This document shows, piece after piece, positions 18,526-26,813 of a DNA stretch of 64,000 nt. Origin of the DNA: Natribaculum breve (GTDB taxonomy: Archaea > Halobacteriota > Halobacteria > Halobacteriales > Natrialbaceae); NCBI RefSeq assembly GCF_023008585.1, contig NZ_CP095390.1:1116001-1180000 (forward strand), in the 5' to 3' direction. The notes beneath the pieces were generated by a model, which searched no databases, was not told where the DNA came from, and worked only from the letters and a program-made list of their open reading frames with translations. A program made the translations under genes and the position numbers. How positions within the stretch are numbered: position 1 is the first letter of the stretch; the number at the start of each line of letters is the position of its first letter.

Positions 18526-18709
18526 GATTCCAGCCAGAGTATATGTCGTCCAGACAAATAGTTCTCATGATCGTTTACAGGGTCACGTCCTGGGTGTGAC
18601 GTACGGTTCACCGGAGACCTGGCTTTCTCGCCGGCTCGCACCACGGATTCGACGCTCGTGACGCCGATGCCTCGAGGGTCACGACCGATCACCTCCGTCG
18701 GTCGCCGTC

Positions 18710-18970
18710 TCAGAGGGCTTTCACCGACGGCGGGCGATCGTCGTCCCCGTTTCCGAACCGTGCTGGTTGCTCGAGTGGATCGACGAGATCGACGTCTCTG
18801 CCAGCAACACTCCCTTTGTCGATTCGACTAATAGTATCGCACTCGAGGCAGCGGTGTGCCCGGTCTTGCTCGTCGCCGTAGCCACGACGGAACTCTGGTG
18901 TGACGTGAGAGTTACAGCAGAGGCAGCGCTGGGGATTCTGATGGGGAGACCAGCGCTGCATTAGAGCCAC
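18710..18970 (-). CDS. Small zinc-finger protein (haloarchaeal, DUF7563-like)
   Basis: 86 residues. The cysteine set CLCCNSHVTPEFRRGYGD...HRCLECD (Cys16/18/19 and Cys41/44) resembles a haloarchaeal zinc-ribbon family whose members are often annotated with a DUF7563 domain. The naming is from memory and should be checked. The C-terminal half is not conserved-looking. No functional context. Confidence 0.6.
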   Translation of the reverse strand: MALMQRWSPHQNPQRCLCCNSHVTPEFRRGYGDEQDRAHRCLECDTISRIDKGSVAGRDVDLVDPLEQPARFGNGDDDRPPSVKAL

Positions 18971-19036
18971 CTCCAGAAGGTCGGTTTAGTGCAGCAGCTT
19001 ATTCTCGGAACTGTTAAGAAATAATTAAGATCAGAA

Positions 19037-19210
19037 TGGGGTCGGAGGGATTTGAACCCCCGATCGACTGATATCTCCGGTGCGCCTCGGAACTCCAGAG
19101 GGTCATCACACGGACACTGATCAGGTGCCCGATCAGTATATCAGTCTGGAGTGTCGTCCCGGGCGCGTTGCCTCTGGAGTCAGTCGCCATGCCTGGCTTG
19201 GCCACGACCC
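19037..19210 (-). tRNA. tRNA-Trp (anticodon CCA) with a 100-nt intron
   Basis: Exons are 19210-19173 (38 nt) and 19072-19037 (36 nt). The acceptor GGGGTCG pairs with CGACCCC, discriminator A. After splicing the anticodon loop reads CTCCAGA, anticodon CCA, closed by ACTGA/TCAGT. The intron after position 37 is the archaeal tRNA-Trp site, with a bulge-helix-bulge fold expected at the exon-intron joins. A TATA-like CCACTTTAG sits about 33 nt upstream. The exact splice points are inferred from the fold rule and may shift by a base or two. Confidence 0.93.
19073..19172 (-). ncRNA. Box C/D guide RNA inside the tRNA-Trp intron
   Basis: The intron holds a C box (GTGATGA, sense strand, about 30-35 nt before its 3' end) and several CTGA D/D'-type boxes. 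In Haloferax volcanii the equivalent intron guides 2'-O-methylation of C34 and U39 of its own tRNA with fibrillarin and Nop5; the same role is inferred here from position and boxes. Confidence 0.75.
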
Positions 19211-19256
19211 CTCACCACTTCGTTGGGGGATCCGCCCTAAAGTGGTTTCGATTCGA

Positions 19257-20147
19257 TCAGAGCCACGGGGCCCTGCCCGAGGTGTCCGTGGTGTCGTCGG
19301 CTGGGTAGGGCTCGTCGGCCGCCTCGTCTTCGTGGACCTCGAGTGCCGGTTCGACGATTCGGTCGCTCGAGTCCGCGTCCTCCGACCCGCCGTCGGCGTG
19401 CAATCTGTCCGGGAGCGGCCCCTCGATGTCGGGGTCGAACGCGAACAGGGTGGTGACGGCGAGGACGGCCAGCGGCGCGTTGCCGAAGGGCATCCCGAGC
19501 AGCGACAGCGGGAGCAGACCCAGCGCGACGGCGCTTCCGAAGCGGAAGCGGTCGATGTCCATGTACTCGCGCAGGTAGGGGCCGGCGAGGGCGATCGAGA
19601 GCGCGAACCCGACGCCGACGACCGCGGCCAGCGTGGCGCGTGCCACGAGGGCGGGGTCGTCGAGGACGACCAGGGTCGCACTCGAGGGGTCCAGGCTGGC
19701 CACGAGACCGAGCGTGATGATGACGGCGGGACTGGGCAGGTACTCGCCGATCGTCGCGCTGGCGGTTTTGGCGGCGACGGTGGCGATCACGATGGCGGCG
19801 AACCGTTCGAAGACGACGATGTCGAGGACGCTCGCGATGGCGGGAGCGAGCGCAGCCTGAACGGCGGCGACAGCGATCAGCGGGATGCCGACGGCGAGGA
19901 CGACGCCCGCCTGTTCGCGGGGCGTCCCGTTCATGTCGGCGAGGATCACCGCGACGGTGGCGCTGCCGCCGAAGATGAGCAGGCCGACCTGTAACGCGCC
20001 GAGTGGGTCGTCGAGTGCGCCCGCGAGGATCAACGCGGGGAAGATGCCGTCGACCAGGGGCAGTCCCATCACGAGCGCGAGCAGTCTGGCGTCACCGCCG
20101 ACTAACCGCTCGAGACGGAGAGCGACCGGGTGCTGTGACGTACTCAT
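19257..20147 (-). CDS. Haloarchaeal multi-pass membrane protein (DUF5794-like)
   Basis: 296 residues. The opening HPVALRLERLVGGDARLLALVMGLPLVDG and roughly seven hydrophobic helices match a haloarchaeal family I recall as DUF5794. The last 60 residues are acidic and cytoplasmic-looking. Function unknown. A proposed 65-codon ORF ends 3 nt before its start on the same strand and probably shares its promoter. Confidence 0.7.
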   Translation of the reverse strand: MSTSQHPVALRLERLVGGDARLLALVMGLPLVDGIFPALILAGALDDPLGALQVGLLIFGGSATVAVILADMNGTPREQAGVVLAVGIPLIAVAAVQAALAPAIASVLDIVVFERFAAIVIATVAAKTASATIGEYLPSPAVIITLGLVASLDPSSATLVVLDDPALVARATLAAVVGVGFALSIALAGPYLREYMDIDRFRFGSAVALGLLPLSLLGMPFGNAPLAVLAVTTLFAFDPDIEGPLPDRLHADGGSEDADSSDRIVEPALEVHEDEAADEPYPADDTTDTSGRAPWL

Positions 20148-20150
20148 CGG

Positions 20151-20348
20151 TTACGGACGATGGCCGTAACCCGGGGCCGGTGGGCGATAGGAGAGACGGT
20201 CCGGTACGGATTGACGGGGTGCGAGCCAATCCATCGACCGTTTATTGCCCTGCACTGTGAATGTGAGATTCCCGAAATTAAACGTGGCGACGGAGTCGGA
20301 ACTCGTCTGACCAACGGTGCGGGTCTCACCGGCACTCACAGTGCTCAT
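20151..20348 (-). CDS. Possible small protein, 65 aa, in operon with the membrane protein
   Basis: Starts at the ATG at 20348 (MSTVSAGETRTVGQTSSDSV) and ends with a Pro/Tyr/Arg-rich tail (YRPPAPGYGHRP). A strong TATA-like box lies 29 nt upstream, the right distance for a leaderless archaeal mRNA. It stops 3 nt before the membrane-protein gene. It has no recognisable domain. An opposite-strand frame covers the same DNA but has no promoter. Codon use is less GC-biased than in neighbours, so it may be young or recently acquired. Confidence 0.5.
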   Translation of the reverse strand: MSTVSAGETRTVGQTSSDSVATFNFGNLTFTVQGNKRSMDWLAPRQSVPDRLSYRPPAPGYGHRP

Positions 20349-20372
20349 ACTGTTTCCGAGTATGCGTTTGAC

Positions 20373-20382
20373 AATAAATATT
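20373..20382 (-). promoter_or_regulatory. TATA box for the 20348 ORF and membrane-protein operon
   Basis: AATAAATATT (AATATTTATT on the coding strand) centred 29 nt before the ATG at 20348. A 6-bp inverted repeat, CATACT/AGTATG (20346-20364), lies between it and the start. Confidence 0.55.
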
Positions 20383-20681
20383 GCGTGGGAACTGGACGCA
20401 CGACGCCCAAAAACGCGGCTCAACTCTGGACAGTAGTGAACAAATTCCGGGCTCGGTGAAACGATATTGTGGAAGAAGCGTGGCAGGTGATCGTTCGTCA
20501 ACTGCGCCGTTCGGACTCGAACTCGAGTCGACGACGACCTACTCGAGTGAAACGAGAGACGACCGTTTGGACGGACGCGGATCGGAGAGCGAGGCCGGGC
20601 GACCACGGAAGCGCGAGGGAGTCTCTGCCACGAGTCGGCACGTCTCGCAACGTTTTTCCCACGCGGTGCCGGACAGTTTAC
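20383..20681. other. Intergenic region upstream of guaB
   Basis: About 300 nt between divergent transcripts. Apart from the TATA box of the minus-strand operon at its left edge I see no open frame with haloarchaeal character. A weak promoter for guaB could lie in CAACGTTTTTCCC about 30 nt before its ATG. Confidence 0.5.
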
Positions 20682-22184
20682 ATGGCGAACGACGTTCCCG
20701 AGCACGAGCCCTATTCTTCGAAACTGCAGGTACCGGAGGCACTGACGTTCGACGACGTCCTGTTGCGGCCGAAAGAGAGCCGTGTCGAACCCGACGACGC
20801 CGATCTCTCCTCGCGGGTCTCGAAAAACGTCGACGTGTCGCTTCCCATCATCTCGGCAGCGATGGACACCGTCACCGAGAGCGGGATGGCGATCGCGATG
20901 GCCCGCCACGGCGGTCTCGGCGTTCTCCACCGGAACATGAACGTCGACCAGATGGTCGAGGAGGTCGACCGCGTCAAAAGCGCCGACGAGCTCATCATTC
21001 CGTTCGACTCGGTCGTCACGGCCGACCCCGAGATGACCGTCAAGGAGGTCGACGAGATGATGATCCGCGAGGGCGTCGGCGGCGCGCCCGTCGTCAACAC
21101 CCGCGGTGAGGTACTCGGCATCATCTCGAGTACGGACATCCGCCCGCACCTCGAGGTCAACGAGGACGATCCGGTCACCGAGGCGATGACCGACGAGGTC
21201 ATCACCGCGCCCGAAGACGTCGACGCCCGCGAGGCGTTCGACCTGATGTACGAGCACAAGATCGAGCGCGTCCCGGTGGTCGACGACGAGAACCTCCTCG
21301 TCGGGCTGGTGACGATGCAGGGGATCCTCCAGCGACGGGAGTACAAACAAGCGGTCCGCGACGACGACGGACGGCTCCGCTGTGGTGTCGCCGTCAGCCC
21401 CTTCGAACCCGAGCGCGCGGTCGCTGCGGACGAAGCCGGGGCCGACGTCCTCTTTATCGACACCGCACACGCGCACAATCTGAACGTCATCGACGGCGCT
21501 CGCGAGATCAAAGAGGCCGTCGACGCGGACGTCGTCGTCGGCAACGTCGGTACCCGCGAGGCGGCCGAAGACCTGGTCGACTTCGCCGACGGGATCAAAG
21601 TCGGGATCGGTCCGGGCTCGATCTGTACGACGCGCGTCGTCTCCGGCGCTGGAATGCCCCAGATCACGGCGGTCGCACAGGTCGCTGACGTCGCGAGCGA
21701 GCACGACGTCCCCGTGATCGCCGACGGCGGCATCCGGTACTCCGGCGACGCGATCAAGGCCATCGCGGCGGGAGCAGACGCCGTCATGCTCGGCTCGTAC
21801 TTCGCGGGGACCGACGAGGCACCCGGCCGCGTCGTCACGATGAACGGCAAGAAGTACAAGCAGTACCGCGGCATGGGGTCGGTCGGCGCGATGAAGTCAG
21901 GCGACAGCGACCGTTACCTCAAGGACGAGCCCGAAGACGACGAGGAGTACGTCCCCGAGGGCGTCGAGGCGGCGACGCCGTACAAGGGAACTCTCCAGTC
22001 GGAACTACACCAGCTCGCGGGCGGAATGCAGTCGGGCATGGGCTACGTCGGCGCGGCGACGATCCCCGAGTTCAAAGAGCGTGCCGAGTTCGTCCGCGTC
22101 TCCTCGGCGGGGCAGGCGGAGGGCCACGCCCACGACGTCGTCATCACCGACGAAGCACCGAACTACTCGCCCAACGGCGAGTGA
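20682..22184 (+). CDS. guaB: Inosine-5'-monophosphate dehydrogenase
   Basis: 500 residues, normal length. It oxidises IMP to XMP with NAD, the first committed step to GMP. The N-terminal barrel part (LTFDDVLLRP, SAAMDTVTE) is split by a CBS pair (residues about 95-210), and the catalytic loop is GIGPGSICTTR with its active-site Cys. The mobile flap and C-terminus (GMGSVGAMKSG, LHQLAGGMQSGMGYVGA) are present. The ATG at 20682 was chosen because the upstream frame is basic and unlike the protein. The purA gene for the AMP branch is at 52239. Confidence 0.97.
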   Translation: MANDVPEHEPYSSKLQVPEALTFDDVLLRPKESRVEPDDADLSSRVSKNVDVSLPIISAAMDTVTESGMAIAMARHGGLGVLHRNMNVDQMVEEVDRVKSADELIIPFDSVVTADPEMTVKEVDEMMIREGVGGAPVVNTRGEVLGIISSTDIRPHLEVNEDDPVTEAMTDEVITAPEDVDAREAFDLMYEHKIERVPVVDDENLLVGLVTMQGILQRREYKQAVRDDDGRLRCGVAVSPFEPERAVAADEAGADVLFIDTAHAHNLNVIDGAREIKEAVDADVVVGNVGTREAAEDLVDFADGIKVGIGPGSICTTRVVSGAGMPQITAVAQVADVASEHDVPVIADGGIRYSGDAIKAIAAGADAVMLGSYFAGTDEAPGRVVTMNGKKYKQYRGMGSVGAMKSGDSDRYLKDEPEDDEEYVPEGVEAATPYKGTLQSELHQLAGGMQSGMGYVGAATIPEFKERAEFVRVSSAGQAEGHAHDVVITDEAPNYSPNGE

Positions 22185-22325
22185 TCGACGCCGGGTGACC
22201 GGCGGAACCGGCGTCGGAAACTCGCCGTTCGAATTCGACCGAGTCCCCCGCTCGTCGGGCGATTTTCCGCCGACCGATCGGCGTTCAGAATTGTTAAGTA
22301 TCTTCATTTTATTCGTGGAAACGAA

Positions 22326-23504
22326 ATGGTGTCGAGTCGACGGATCGTCCTTCGTTCGCTGGGAGTCGGGGGCGTCGCGACCGTCGCCGGCTGTTCCTCG
22401 CTGAGACGCGGGCGATCGCCCGGCGAGAACGGTCGAGACGGCGAGGAGAACGGCGGGACGGTCGCTTCGCTCGAGGGCGTCTGGCCGTCCTACCAGTTCG
22501 ACCGGCGAAACAGCGGCTACGATCCCGACGGAACCGGCCCCGGCGAGGAGTCCTCGCTGATCTGGTCCGTCGAACTCGGTCCGGCACTCGGAAACGGCAG
22601 TGCGTCGCCGGTCGTCGCCGACGGCACGGTGTACGTCGGCGTCGGTGACGGAACGTTCTACGCGCTCGACGCGGCCGACGGCGAGACGCGCTGGACGGCG
22701 TCGACGAACAGGTGGATCAACTCGACGGCCGCCGTCTCCGGGTCGACGGTCTTCGTCGGCAGCGACGACGCCACCTGTTACGCGTTCGACCGCGAGACCG
22801 GCGACGAACGCTGGTCGACCGCGACGGAGTTCGAGGTATCCGCCTCGCCCGTGGTCGACGACGGGACCGTCTACGTCACCGCCACCGACGGTTCGATCTA
22901 CGCGCTCGAGGCGTCGACGGGGGACCAGCGGTGGCAGACTGCGGTCGAACGCGAGGGAACGTACTACTTCTCGTCACCTGCAGTGGGCGACGAGACGATC
23001 TACGTCGGCAGCAGCGACAGGCTGTACGCACTCGAGCGGGAAGACGGAGCGATCCGCTGGCGAACCGATCGGTTCGAGGCGGAGGGCGAACCGATCGTCG
23101 GCGACGACGCCGTCTACGCGACGTCCTCGAGTCCGGGGAAACTCTACGCGGTAGAGCGGGCGACGGGGGACGAACGCTGGCACGTCGACCTCGACGTGCA
23201 GTACGCGAACAGCCCGGCGGTCGCGGACGGGACGGCGTACGTCGGCACGGGAGCGGGGCTTGCGGCGATCGATCGCTCGGGGTCGACCGAGTGGACCGCC
23301 GACCTCGAGGTGGCCGCGACCACGCCAGCGGTCGTCGGCGACGTCGTCTACTGTACGGCCGACGGAACGCTGTACGCGCTCGACCGGGCGGACGGCACCG
23401 AACGCTGGCACCTCGCCTTCGGCAACCGGGCGACGTCGCTCGCGGTCACGCCGGCCGCCGTCTACCTCAAGGACGGCGCGATCGTTCACCGTATCGGCGA
23501 GTGA
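22326..23504 (+). CDS. PQQ-like beta-propeller Tat lipoprotein
   Basis: 392 residues. The signal is twin-arginine (SSRRIVLRSLG) with lipobox VAGC, so Cys23 is probably lipidated outside the cell membrane. Eight or so repeats of the form VYVGxxDGxxYALDxxTGxxRW, with W at blade ends, make a BamB/PQQ-type propeller. PQQ-enzyme catalytic residues are not evident; it is more likely a scaffold or binding protein. The stop is followed at once by palindromic element B. Confidence 0.88.
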   Translation: MVSSRRIVLRSLGVGGVATVAGCSSLRRGRSPGENGRDGEENGGTVASLEGVWPSYQFDRRNSGYDPDGTGPGEESSLIWSVELGPALGNGSASPVVADGTVYVGVGDGTFYALDAADGETRWTASTNRWINSTAAVSGSTVFVGSDDATCYAFDRETGDERWSTATEFEVSASPVVDDGTVYVTATDGSIYALEASTGDQRWQTAVEREGTYYFSSPAVGDETIYVGSSDRLYALEREDGAIRWRTDRFEAEGEPIVGDDAVYATSSSPGKLYAVERATGDERWHVDLDVQYANSPAVADGTAYVGTGAGLAAIDRSGSTEWTADLEVAATTPAVVGDVVYCTADGTLYALDRADGTERWHLAFGNRATSLAVTPAAVYLKDGAIVHRIGE

Positions 23505-23511
23505 TACCGAT

Positions 23512-23574
23512 GGTCGTGAGTCTTTGCCGCCGCAACCGCGACCCGTCTTGCGGTTGCGTCGGCGATCAGTCACA
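23512..23574. repeat. Interspersed palindromic element, copy B
   Basis: Outer arms ATGGTCGTGA and TCACAGCCAT, inner arms CCGCCGCAACCGC and GCGGTTGCGTCGGC. It begins a few nt after the stop of the propeller lipoprotein gene, in the position of a 3' untranslated hairpin or terminator. Confidence 0.85.
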
Positions 23575-23683
23575 GCCATCATTCTGAGTCCGCCGACCGT
23601 CTCTCCTCGAGTTCGTCGAGACGTGACGACACAGACCACGGCAAAGGGTAACACCTACGGTCGTTCGGTGACGAGATTGGGGT

Positions 23684-24088
23684 GTGAACCGTCGTACGGT
23701 ACTTCGTTCCGCTGGCACGCTCACAGCCGTCGGTCTCGCCGGCTGTCTCGGGAACCTGCAAAATCCCTTCGAGGGGAGCGTTCGCAACCCCATCCCGATC
23801 GAGATCACCAGCGAGGCTGACCGATACTACAACGTCCACATCGAGGCGTACGAGCGCGGGAGCGATCGCAAGACCTACGAGAAGAGCGTCGCGATGACGC
23901 CGGGACAGACGGCCAGTCTCCAGCGTCTCGACGGTATCGACCAGCTCCTTCGCGTCGTCCAACTCGACGACGACTACGAGGAGGTGGCAGTCGAGGAGGT
24001 CGCCGTCACCGCGGACACGCAGTACGTCACGGTGGTGCTGTCCGACGACGGCGTCGAGATCCAGCGAGGCGGTGCGGACGCGTCGTAG
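23684..24088 (+). CDS. Tat lipoprotein, small, unknown function
   Basis: 134 residues with a GTG start. MNRRTVLRSAGTLTAVGLAGC is a Tat signal with lipobox at Cys21. The mature part is a small beta-rich domain (IPIEITSEADRYYNVHIEAYERG...) similar in feel to other haloarchaeal secreted proteins with an Ig-like fold; I recognise no family. Convergent with the YcaO gene, 17 bp apart. Confidence 0.78.
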   Translation: MNRRTVLRSAGTLTAVGLAGCLGNLQNPFEGSVRNPIPIEITSEADRYYNVHIEAYERGSDRKTYEKSVAMTPGQTASLQRLDGIDQLLRVVQLDDDYEEVAVEEVAVTADTQYVTVVLSDDGVEIQRGGADAS

Positions 24089-24105
24089 CTGCAGACTCCA
24101 CGTTA

Positions 24106-25827
24106 TCAGGGATACGGGTGGAACGCACGCTCGAGTCGCGGTTCGAAGCCGAGGTCGTCGGGGACCGTCCGTGCCCGCGCGCCGAAGAAGGCGTCGCCGG
24201 TGAAAAGCGGCTGTGCGCCGGGGACGACGACGCGGACGGCTTCGAACCCGAGCGCCTCGACGTCTCGCGTCGTGAGTCGAGCGGCGTACGGCGTGAGACC
24301 GGCGTCGGTCGTCCGGTCGACGACCGCCTCGAGTGCGTCAGCACCCGTCGGAACGTCGTCGGGGCCGACGGCGGCCGCGTCGATCGTCCGGTCGACGTCG
24401 ACGTACGACGTGACCGCGTCCGGGAACGACGCGTACGTGCCGATCTCGCCGCCAGCGTCCGCGGCGTCGTCGGGACCCAGCGACCGCAGTTCCATCCAGT
24501 TCTGGATCGCCTCCGCGAGTGCCGACCGCGCTGCGGCCGTGGCGTCGAGGTCGGCCGCGGAGCCGATCGCGAACCGTGGCCACTCGCCTCCCTCGCGGTG
24601 GACGGCGACCGCCACGACCGGCACGTCGACGTCCTGCGTGACCAGAAGCGGCGTCACCGACAGCCCCTCGCTTCCGGCACGGCGCTCGAGCGTCGCGAAC
24701 TCCTCGTCGTCGACGGCCAGTCCGAGCGGGTCGTACGTCGAGTACCAGCCGAGCATCGTCGCGTCGCGCTCGAGGACCTCCAGTAGCCCCGCCAGCAGCG
24801 CGTCGACCGTCGACGAGCCGAGGCCGAGTCCGGTGGTGATCGCGGGGACGAGTCGCTCGCCTGGCTGGGGGAACTGCACCGCGGCCGCGGGCAGGTACGC
24901 CGACTCGCCCGTCTCTACGTTCTCGCCTTCGACCCACCGGTATTCGGCCGTCGGGTCGAACTCAGGTGCGTTTTCAGGACGGACGAGGTCCGTCGGCGAG
25001 ACGGCGTTCTCGAGGTCGTCGTAGCTTTCGTGGACGAAGTCCTCGTCGCAGTAGACGCCCGCACAGTAGCGCTCGAGGGCCTCGCCGACGGCTTTCATCA
25101 GCGCAGCGTTCCAGTCGGGGTCGACGCCGGCCGACTGCTTCGGGGCGCTCGCGTCGCTGTAGCCCGCCGTCTCGACCGTCGTCGCGAGGTAGTACGGTGC
25201 GGGAAACGACTCGACTTCGGCGATGTCGGCGACGAGGCCGACGCGGTCGTCGATGGCGAGTTCGACGTGGTCGACCGCACGCTCGAGGTCCAGCGAGTCG
25301 TCGTCGCGCTCGAGCGTGCGGTCACGGTCGTCGTCACACGAACAGCCGGGGACGGGAAGGAACCGTCTTCGGGCGTGGGGGACCTCCCGGACGCTCCCGA
25401 GGATCGACGGCTCCTCACCGGCGAAGACGCGCACGCACTCCCGGCCGGCGATCGCTCCCGCGAGACGGGCGGCGCTCCGGTCTGCTCGCGGCGTCTCCGC
25501 GGGGTCGTCGACGGCCGAGGCGACGCGCGTCCGGAGACACTCGAAACAGCCCGTCTCCGCGGTGAACCCGGAGACTGCGGCGTCGACGTCCGGGAGGGGG
25601 TGGCCGCCGACGCCGCCGATCTCGACGGCGACCCACGGCGTCGATCCCGCTCGCGCGGCCTCGTTGGCCGAACGGAACGCCTCGTCGCCGGTGACGCCGC
25701 TCACGACGGCGAAACGGGCCTCGGCGAGGTCGGTCGGCTCGGCGTCACGTACTTCGAGGTCGACGTCTGCGAGGGCGGCGACGACGGCCTCGCGAACCGG
25801 ATCGTCGGCGACGACGTGGACTTCCAT
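24106..25827 (-). CDS. YcaO-domain protein with N-terminal zinc/E1-like region
   Basis: 573 residues from the ATG at 25827. The C-terminal 370 residues are a YcaO ATP-dependent cyclodehydratase/thioamidase domain: DPDWNAALMKAVGEALERYCAG, TTGLGLGSSTVDALLAGLLEVLERDATMLGW, ARSALAEAIQNWMELR. The N-terminal 190 residues carry TGCFECLRTRV and GCSCDD, cysteines like those of the cyclodehydratase C (E1/ocin-ThiF) partner, so it may be a shortened C-D fusion. It ends AFHPYP, reminiscent of the proline-rich tail needed by azoline-forming YcaO enzymes. No precursor peptide, dehydrogenase or exporter gene is adjacent. Confidence 0.8.
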   Translation of the reverse strand: MEVHVVADDPVREAVVAALADVDLEVRDAEPTDLAEARFAVVSGVTGDEAFRSANEAARAGSTPWVAVEIGGVGGHPLPDVDAAVSGFTAETGCFECLRTRVASAVDDPAETPRADRSAARLAGAIAGRECVRVFAGEEPSILGSVREVPHARRRFLPVPGCSCDDDRDRTLERDDDSLDLERAVDHVELAIDDRVGLVADIAEVESFPAPYYLATTVETAGYSDASAPKQSAGVDPDWNAALMKAVGEALERYCAGVYCDEDFVHESYDDLENAVSPTDLVRPENAPEFDPTAEYRWVEGENVETGESAYLPAAAVQFPQPGERLVPAITTGLGLGSSTVDALLAGLLEVLERDATMLGWYSTYDPLGLAVDDEEFATLERRAGSEGLSVTPLLVTQDVDVPVVAVAVHREGGEWPRFAIGSAADLDATAAARSALAEAIQNWMELRSLGPDDAADAGGEIGTYASFPDAVTSYVDVDRTIDAAAVGPDDVPTGADALEAVVDRTTDAGLTPYAARLTTRDVEALGFEAVRVVVPGAQPLFTGDAFFGARARTVPDDLGFEPRLERAFHPYP

Positions 25828-25966
25828 ACCCGGGACTCGAGAGCGAGGGACAAAAAACAACGCGCTCGAGCGTCAGCGGATCACGTCGGTTGCACGTCGG
25901 CGCTGGCGCACCCGCGGCCCGTCCGACGGCTGCGACGGAACGGTACCAACCGACGTGATCGTAACG

Positions 25967-26037
25967 ATAGCTGTGAGTCGTTCCCGCCGCAACCGCGAAC
26001 CGTCTTGCGGTTGCGTCGGCAACCAGTCACAGCCATC
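25967..26037. repeat. Interspersed palindromic element, copy C
   Basis: The cleanest copy: outer arms GCTGTGAGT and CAGTCACAGC, inner arms CCGCCGCAACCGC and GCGGTTGCGTCGG, a loop of about 9 nt. It lies between the YcaO start and the stop of the RNA-binding gene. Confidence 0.88.
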
Positions 26038-26041
26038 ATTA

Positions 26042-26479
26042 TCAATCCTCGTCTCGCAGTCGCTCGAGAACCTCGCGGGCGTTCTCGACGGCCGTCTCCT
26101 TCTTCGCGGGGTAGGCCTCGACTTTCGCGCGGAACGTGATGCCGTCGCCGAGGCGAACATCGTCGCCGAAGGCGGCCTGTTTGTCGAGTCGCAAGAATAG
26201 CTCCGTGTTCTCGGTGACCCGGTCGTCGAGTTCGTCGAGCAATCGATCCAGGTCCTCGAGGTCGGCGAGCCGCGAGAGGACGTGGCGGACGTCGTCGGCG
26301 TTCTCGACGCGAGCCGAGAGGACGAGGATGCGGTCGCCGTAGTGGCCCTCGGTCTCGGCGCGGTCGATCTCGAACTCCTCGGGCAGGAAAGTTCGCAGCG
26401 CCTCTTCGACGCGTTTCTCGTCCTCGGTCGCGTAACAGAACGTCCGCAGGTCGACGTAGTGAAGCGGGATTTTGGGCAT
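26042..26479 (-). CDS. RNA-binding protein of the COG1325 type (exosome-associated predicted)
   Basis: 145 residues from the ATG at 26479. IPLHYVDLRTFCYATEDEKRVEEAL at the start and FGDDVRLGDGITFRAKVEAYPAKKE near the end match a conserved archaeal RNA-binding family predicted to act with the exosome or ribosome assembly. The start was chosen over longer frames because the family begins with PKIPLH-like sequence. The stop abuts palindromic element C. Confidence 0.75.
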   Translation of the reverse strand: MPKIPLHYVDLRTFCYATEDEKRVEEALRTFLPEEFEIDRAETEGHYGDRILVLSARVENADDVRHVLSRLADLEDLDRLLDELDDRVTENTELFLRLDKQAAFGDDVRLGDGITFRAKVEAYPAKKETAVENAREVLERLRDED

Positions 26480-26526
26480 CGATGCGTTGGATACTGGGAG
26501 AGCGGCGTCGGGGCCGCTCGGTCGCG

Positions 26527-26724
26527 TTACTCTTCGTCCTCGTCTTCGTCGGCCGCCTCGAGTGCGTCCTCGGGGATGCCGGTCTCCTGACCGTCTTCGA
26601 AGCTGACAGTGTAGGTGACGTCGCCGAACATCGACTCCATCGTCTGGGTGACGGTGCCGACTTCGCCGTCGAATTCGCTGTGCTTGTCGTTCAGGACGAC
26701 GCGGTCGTCTTCCTCGAAGCTCAT
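26527..26724 (-). CDS. Small acidic SH3/KOW-like protein, 65 aa
   Basis: 65 residues. The first 50 form a barrel-like pattern (DRVVLNDKHSEFDGEVGTVTQTMESMFGDVTYTVSFEDG), similar to small DUF1918/KOW-type domains, and the tail is EDEDEE. It sits 47 bp from the RNA-binding gene on the same strand. Role unknown; a nucleic-acid-binding role is only a guess from the fold. Confidence 0.7.
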   Translation of the reverse strand: MSFEEDDRVVLNDKHSEFDGEVGTVTQTMESMFGDVTYTVSFEDGQETGIPEDALEAADEDEDEE

Positions 26725-26813
26725 ACTCGCAGTTCCCCGGCGTGGGGTAAAAAGGGACTGATTCAGGTTCCCAGCCGCCGGTTCGTACGGCCCACACTCG
26801 TGGTCGTCGCGGA

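Noticed and set aside
19014..19205. Minus-strand 63-codon ORF over tRNA-Trp
   Set aside because: It is a translation of the tRNA and its intron.
20160..20459. Plus-strand 99-codon ORF upstream of guaB
   Set aside because: No promoter in the right place; it is antisense to the better supported minus-strand ORF with a TATA box.
24106..25827. Thiazole/oxazole peptide cluster around YcaO
   Set aside because: No precursor peptide, dehydrogenase, protease or exporter gene adjacent; only the YcaO protein itself is supported.
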